This document shows positions 60,233-64,000 of a stretch of DNA of 64,000 bases, in pieces (position 1 is the stretch's first letter; the number at the start of each line of letters is the position of its first letter). The stretch is from the NCBI RefSeq assembly GCF_006442315.1, contig NZ_VFVY01000019.1, positions 98,111-162,110 of the forward strand. The letters run 5' to 3'. This stretch comes from Mesorhizobium sp. B2-3-4. Lineage in GTDB: Bacteria > Pseudomonadota > Alphaproteobacteria > Rhizobiales > Rhizobiaceae. A model generated the notes under the pieces. That model worked only from the letters and a program-made list of their open reading frames with translations. It did not search any database and had not been told where the DNA came from. Made by a program: the position numbers and the translations under genes.

Positions 60233-62473
60233 ATGGGGTTGATGATTTGGGAACGGCGCGGCCGATCGGCGGCGAACGGTGCGGCGGCTTTGTGGGCAAG
60301 CGTGGCGGCGATCGCACTGTCGGCGCCTTCGGCTTTCGCCCAGCAGGCAACGCAGCCGGCGAGCCAGCAGACGGATCAGACCGCGAAAGCCGAGCAGGAA
60401 AAAGCAGCCCCCGCCGGCGCAACCCTGCTCGACAAGATCCTTGTGCTCAGCCGTACCGGCGAGACCGCGATCCAGTCACTTTCCTCGGCAAGTCATCTCG
60501 ACCAGGAACAGCTCGATCGCCGCATGGCAACGACGCCGAACGAGATGCTGCTGGGCGTGCCCGGTGTCGCCGCGCAGGCCGACGCCCGGCGCGTCAGCAC
60601 CAGCATCAACATCCGCGGCCTGCAGGATTTCGGCCGCGTCGCCGTGATCGTTGACGGCGCGCGACAGGATTTCCAGCGCTCCGACCACGGCACGCAATCG
60701 ACCTTCTACATCGATCCGGAGCTCGTCAAATCCGTCGACGTGATCCGTGGCCCCGTCGCCAACACATACGGCTCGGGCGCGATCGGCGGCGTCGTCTTCT
60801 TCGACACCAAGGACGCCGCCGACTTCCTCAAGCCGGACGAGACCTGGGGCGCTTCGGTAACCGGGCGCTATGAAAGCAACGGCAAGGGTTGGACCACCAG
60901 CGCCACGGGTGCCTACAAAATCAACGAAAACTGGGATGTGCTCGGCAACATCGTCTACCGCGACTATGACGACTACAAGGAAGGTGGCGGCGACACCGTC
61001 GCAGGCACCGGCTTCGACGTCCTGAGCGGCATGCTCAAGACCTCGATCCGGCCGACAGAGAATAGCGAGTTGAAGCTCGGCTGGGTCGGCTCGAGCGACG
61101 GCTGGACCGAGATCAGCGGCGGTGTTCCGCTCAACAATCACATCAGCGGCGGCGTTCCGACCAATGACGTCGACCTGAAGTCGAATACGTTCACCGCGCG
61201 CTACAACATCACGGACGAGGACAAGAGCTGGCTCGACCTCCATATCAACACGTCCTACAACAAGACCAATCTCGATCTCACCAGCCTGATCCCGCAAAAC
61301 AGATTCAGTCCGGTCACCGGCCTGCCCGCGCTTTTGCCGGCGGGATCGACCTCGACCTTCGATATCGGCACGGCCAGCATCGACATCTGGAACACATCCA
61401 GGTTCGAGACCGCCGGCATAGCGCACGAACTGACCTATGGCGGCGATTGGGTCGCAGACAATGTCGAAACTGGCGGCTCCGCCGGTGGCGACAGCTTCTA
61501 CACGCCCTCGGGCAAGCGCAACGTGTCCGGCGCCTATGTCCAGGACAAGCTCACCTGGGATTGGCTCGAAGTCATCGCCGGGCTGCGCTACGACAATTAC
61601 AGCCTGAAGGACAGCACCCACGACACCTCGGGCGACCGGCTGTCGCCGCGCATCACGGTTGGTGTATCGCCCTTCGAAAGCGCCGGTCTCGACGGGCTGC
61701 AATTCTACGGCACCTATGCCGAGGGATATCGGTCGCCATCGCTGACGGAGACGCTGATCAGTGGCATGCATCCGGCTGGCGTGACCTTCCCGTTCCTGCC
61801 CAATCCAAATCTGCGGCCCGAGATCGGGAAGACGACGGAATTCGGCGTCAACTACAAGCAGAACGACATTCTCGAGCCGGGTGACGCGCTGCGCCTCAAG
61901 GCGGCGTATTTCAACAACGATGTCGACGACTACATCGATTCCGTGACGCTATCGCCATTCGTTCCTGGCAGCGGCTGTCCGTTCGGACCCGGCATCCCGA
62001 TCTGCTCCCAGTATCAGAATTTCGCCAAGGCCAAGATCGACGGCTTTGAGCTGGAAGGCGTGTATGACGCCGGGTGGGGTTATGCCGGCCTGTCGGCCTC
62101 GATCACCAACGGCCACACCATTTCCTACAAAGGCGTGCAGGCCGACCTCGCCACCATCCCCTCCTCGCAGGTCACCGCCCAGCTCGGCCTGCGTTTCCTC
62201 GAGGACAAGCTGACCGTCGGTGGCGAAGTGCAGTACAACGTCAAGCCGAAGGGCAATCCGATCGCCGACGACTACACGCTGGTCAATGCCTTCGCCAGCT
62301 ACCAAGCGACAGACAATCTGAAGATCGATTTCCGCGCCGACAATCTGTTCGACGTCAAATATGCCAACCCGCTCAACGTCACCACGGCCGGCCAGCCGTC
62401 GCAGCCGGTCTTCGCGGCCTACGAGCCCGGCATCACGCTGAAGCTGGCGGCAACAATGCGATTCGGAGGCTGA
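60233..62473 (+). CDS. hmuR: TonB-dependent heme/hemoglobin receptor HmuR
   Basis: 746-residue outer-membrane receptor from ATG 60233 (GGAG about ten bases upstream); an earlier ATG at 60143 lacks a ribosome binding site. Signal peptide (GAAALWASVAAIALSAPSAFA), TonB box region near LLDKILVLSRT, plug (VDVIRGPVANTYGSGAIGG) and barrel. The heme-receptor signature is present: GYRSPSLTE, then a His (GMHPAG), then PNPNLRPE, matching the FRAP...H...NPNL arrangement. A Cys pair (GCPFGPGIPIC) sits in a late extracellular loop. Iron-dependent control through the operator upstream. Confidence 0.95.
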   Translation: MGLMIWERRGRSAANGAAALWASVAAIALSAPSAFAQQATQPASQQTDQTAKAEQEKAAPAGATLLDKILVLSRTGETAIQSLSSASHLDQEQLDRRMATTPNEMLLGVPGVAAQADARRVSTSINIRGLQDFGRVAVIVDGARQDFQRSDHGTQSTFYIDPELVKSVDVIRGPVANTYGSGAIGGVVFFDTKDAADFLKPDETWGASVTGRYESNGKGWTTSATGAYKINENWDVLGNIVYRDYDDYKEGGGDTVAGTGFDVLSGMLKTSIRPTENSELKLGWVGSSDGWTEISGGVPLNNHISGGVPTNDVDLKSNTFTARYNITDEDKSWLDLHINTSYNKTNLDLTSLIPQNRFSPVTGLPALLPAGSTSTFDIGTASIDIWNTSRFETAGIAHELTYGGDWVADNVETGGSAGGDSFYTPSGKRNVSGAYVQDKLTWDWLEVIAGLRYDNYSLKDSTHDTSGDRLSPRITVGVSPFESAGLDGLQFYGTYAEGYRSPSLTETLISGMHPAGVTFPFLPNPNLRPEIGKTTEFGVNYKQNDILEPGDALRLKAAYFNNDVDDYIDSVTLSPFVPGSGCPFGPGIPICSQYQNFAKAKIDGFELEGVYDAGWGYAGLSASITNGHTISYKGVQADLATIPSSQVTAQLGLRFLEDKLTVGGEVQYNVKPKGNPIADDYTLVNAFASYQATDNLKIDFRADNLFDVKYANPLNVTTAGQPSQPVFAAYEPGITLKLAATMRFGG

Positions 62474-62916
62474 TGACCATGACGAGCTTGACGACATCCC
62501 TTCGTCTGCTGACCTCGACGCTTGCGATGTCGCTTGCGACGGTTCCGGCGTGGGCTGAACAGTCCGCGCCGGTCCTGACCCTCGAACTCAATGCCGCGCA
62601 GCCTTCCGACAAGGGCTGCCGGCTGACCTTCCTGGTCAACAATAACCTCGGCGCCGACCTGACCAAGGCGGCATTCGAGATCGCCCTCTTCAACGAGGCC
62701 GGCGTCGTCGACCGGCTGACCGTGCTCGACTTCAAGGACCTGCCGTCCGGCAAGACCAAGGTGACGCGGTTTGACCTCGCCGGCACCGACTGCGCCAAGG
62801 TCAGCCGCGTGTTGATCAACAGCGCGACCGAATGCGCCGGCTCCGGCGTCGAACCAGCGGCCTGCATGCGCAGGCTGAAGACCGACACCAAGACCGGCAT
62901 CGCCTTCGGCGTCTGA
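62473..62916 (+). CDS. Exported protein of unknown function, coupled to hmuR
   Basis: 147 residues with a signal peptide (LRLLTSTLAMSLATVPAWAE) and a beta-rich mature domain (VLTLELNAAQPSDKGCRLTF, FEIALFNEAGVVDRLTVLDF) with four to five cysteines (KGCRL, GTDCAK, TECAG, AACMRR). Its ATG overlaps the receptor stop by one base (TGATG), with GGAGG before it, and tonB follows 140 bases later. I do not recognise a named family; the setting implies a periplasmic role in heme or iron uptake. Confidence 0.8.
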   Translation: MTMTSLTTSLRLLTSTLAMSLATVPAWAEQSAPVLTLELNAAQPSDKGCRLTFLVNNNLGADLTKAAFEIALFNEAGVVDRLTVLDFKDLPSGKTKVTRFDLAGTDCAKVSRVLINSATECAGSGVEPAACMRRLKTDTKTGIAFGV

Positions 62917-63056
62917 GGGCGGCGGTGGGCGTTCATCCCGCATTCCTGAATAACGCCGGGGCCCACGCGCCGTGGGGCGCCTCGTTGTCGCCGTCCGGGG
63001 CGGTTGATCTTGATTTGACAAGCTTCCACTGGCCGCTGCAATTTCCGCCCCGCGAC

Positions 63057-64000
63057 ATGCAGGAACCCAGCCCCCTCATCGACGCCAGCAGCGATCTGGC
63101 GATAGCGCCAGCCGAACCGATCGGCCTGACGCCACCGCCCGCAGGCAAAGGCAGATGGCCGGCGGCGATCGTTGTGTCCTGCCTGCTTCACGCCGGCGTG
63201 GCGGCGGCTTTACTGATCTCGCTGCCCAAAGGCGCTTCCGACTTGCCGGATACGGCGCAGTCGCAAGGCAGCGACCAGGCCGGCGACAAGGTGGCGGGCA
63301 GCGCGCTGGATCGCGAACCGCAGGCGATGAACGTCACACTGGTGCCCAACCCGCAACCGGCCAAACCGGCACCGGCTCGTCTAGCTCCATCGCCCCAACC
63401 ACCACCGGCCCGCCAGGCCGCGATCCCGCCCGAGAAATCGGTCGAGCCGTCTCAACCTGTCCGGGAAGCGGCCACGCCACCGTCACCCAAGCCAGCGAGC
63501 CAGGCCTCGTCGACGCCCGATATACTGGTGACCGATGCCCCTCGCGATGACAATCAGAGCATTGCGGCAAAAAGCGAAGAGCCGGCACAGCCGGAGGTTC
63601 AACCCGAAACCCCCGAGACAGTCGCTGCCATCGCGCAACCTCCTGTGCCCAGCCCCAGGCCAAGCCCGCCAGCCGCCGCGGCAAGCGAAGCGGACGACAA
63701 GCGCGGCACGGCCGACGGCCAGATCCGCTCCGCGCAGACCGCAAGCAAGGGCAAAAAGCAAAAAGAGGTGGGCAGCGCCACGGAGGACAGCTATCGCGGC
63801 GACGTCATCCGCAAGCTCAGCCGGGTCAATCGTGCCGTGCCTCCAGCGGTGCAGCTCACCGCGCTCAACAATGCCGTGGTGACATTCGTCATCGGCAGCC
63901 GTGGCGGCATCGACGACCTGCGCATCCTGCAAAGCTCCGGATCGCCAAACTTCGATCAGGTCGTGCTCGGCATCGTGCGCAAGGCTGCGCCCTTCCCGCC
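63057..64000 (+). CDS. tonB: TonB energy transducer, 3' end beyond window
   Basis: About 314 residues visible. One N-terminal membrane segment (WPAAIVVSCLLHAGVAAALLI), a long Pro/Ala-rich periplasmic spacer, then the start of the TonB C-terminal domain (DSYRGDVIRKLSRVNRAVPP, FVIGSRGGIDDLRILQSSGS, VRKAAPFP). It couples proton-motive force to the receptor HmuR. The start is taken as ATG 63057; a TTG at 63015 would add 14 residues. ExbB/ExbD are not in the window. Confidence 0.88.
   Translation, partial: MQEPSPLIDASSDLAIAPAEPIGLTPPPAGKGRWPAAIVVSCLLHAGVAAALLISLPKGASDLPDTAQSQGSDQAGDKVAGSALDREPQAMNVTLVPNPQPAKPAPARLAPSPQPPPARQAAIPPEKSVEPSQPVREAATPPSPKPASQASSTPDILVTDAPRDDNQSIAAKSEEPAQPEVQPETPETVAAIAQPPVPSPRPSPPAAAASEADDKRGTADGQIRSAQTASKGKKQKEVGSATEDSYRGDVIRKLSRVNRAVPPAVQLTALNNAVVTFVIGSRGGIDDLRILQSSGSPNFDQVVLGIVRKAAPFP

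Overview
The window looks like chromosomal DNA of a high-GC alphaproteobacterium of the order Hyphomicrobiales (Rhizobiales), most likely Mesorhizobium or a close relative. The reasons are the presence of ExoR (periplasmic regulator of exopolysaccharide), RirA (rhizobial iron regulator), a PopZ/DUF2497 protein, HemP/HmuP next to an hmuSTUV cluster, and rhizobial-style dgt-argS-SPOR-nagZ gene order. No phage, insertion sequence or CRISPR array was seen. Genus assignment is inference from gene content.

Layout. 1-9.9 kb: a minus-strand cell-envelope/translation block (nagZ partial, a very large SPOR-domain protein, argS, dgt) with a divergent plus-strand block (erpA, an unknown gene, a VOC protein, xthA, a small exported protein). 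9.9-16 kb: exoR overlapping the end of ilvD, then two tandem FadL-type outer-membrane paralogues that carry duplicated upstream control regions. 16-24.4 kb: valS, a VOC protein, popZ, tolC, pcm, tRNA-Cys, two small genes, tRNA-Asn. 24.6-30 kb: small metabolic genes (ABM-like, cupin, cutC, GNAT), an exported GH3 hexosaminidase and an exported caspase-fold protein with two PAN/apple domains. 30-33.6 kb: an accessory-looking patch with a truncated SRPBCC gene and two acyltransferase-3 genes facing each other. 33.8-41.2 kb: coxSLM-type molybdenum hydroxylase operon (form II CODH-like) beside a FIST sensor, hybrid kinase and NarL-type regulator. 41.4-53 kb: maleylpyruvate/fumarylpyruvate enzymes, DUF4262, several efflux pumps each beside a regulator (HxlR-MFS, MocR-EamA, LysR-DHA2 MFS), a zinc alcohol dehydrogenase and a FloR/CmlA-like exporter preceded by a 9-codon leader and stem-loop. 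53-55.4 kb: MaoC, phasin, DUF445. 55.4-64 kb: an iron/heme block: rirA, hmuV-hmuU-hmuT-hmuS-hemP on the minus strand, and divergently a TonB-dependent heme receptor, an exported unknown protein and tonB (cut by the window end).

How the parts work together. The last block is a coherent heme-acquisition system: receptor plus TonB at the outer membrane, HmuT/HmuU/HmuV across the inner membrane, HmuS in the cytoplasm, with a TGA-N9-TCA iron-responsive operator in the divergent promoter and rirA next door. The most striking regulatory find is the FloR-like exporter with a leader peptide (MGTTKSADK) closely resembling the leader I recall for cmlA, suggesting drug-induced attenuation of a chromosomal phenicol-type pump. 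Identities and family assignments were made by reading the translated sequences; no search could be run.
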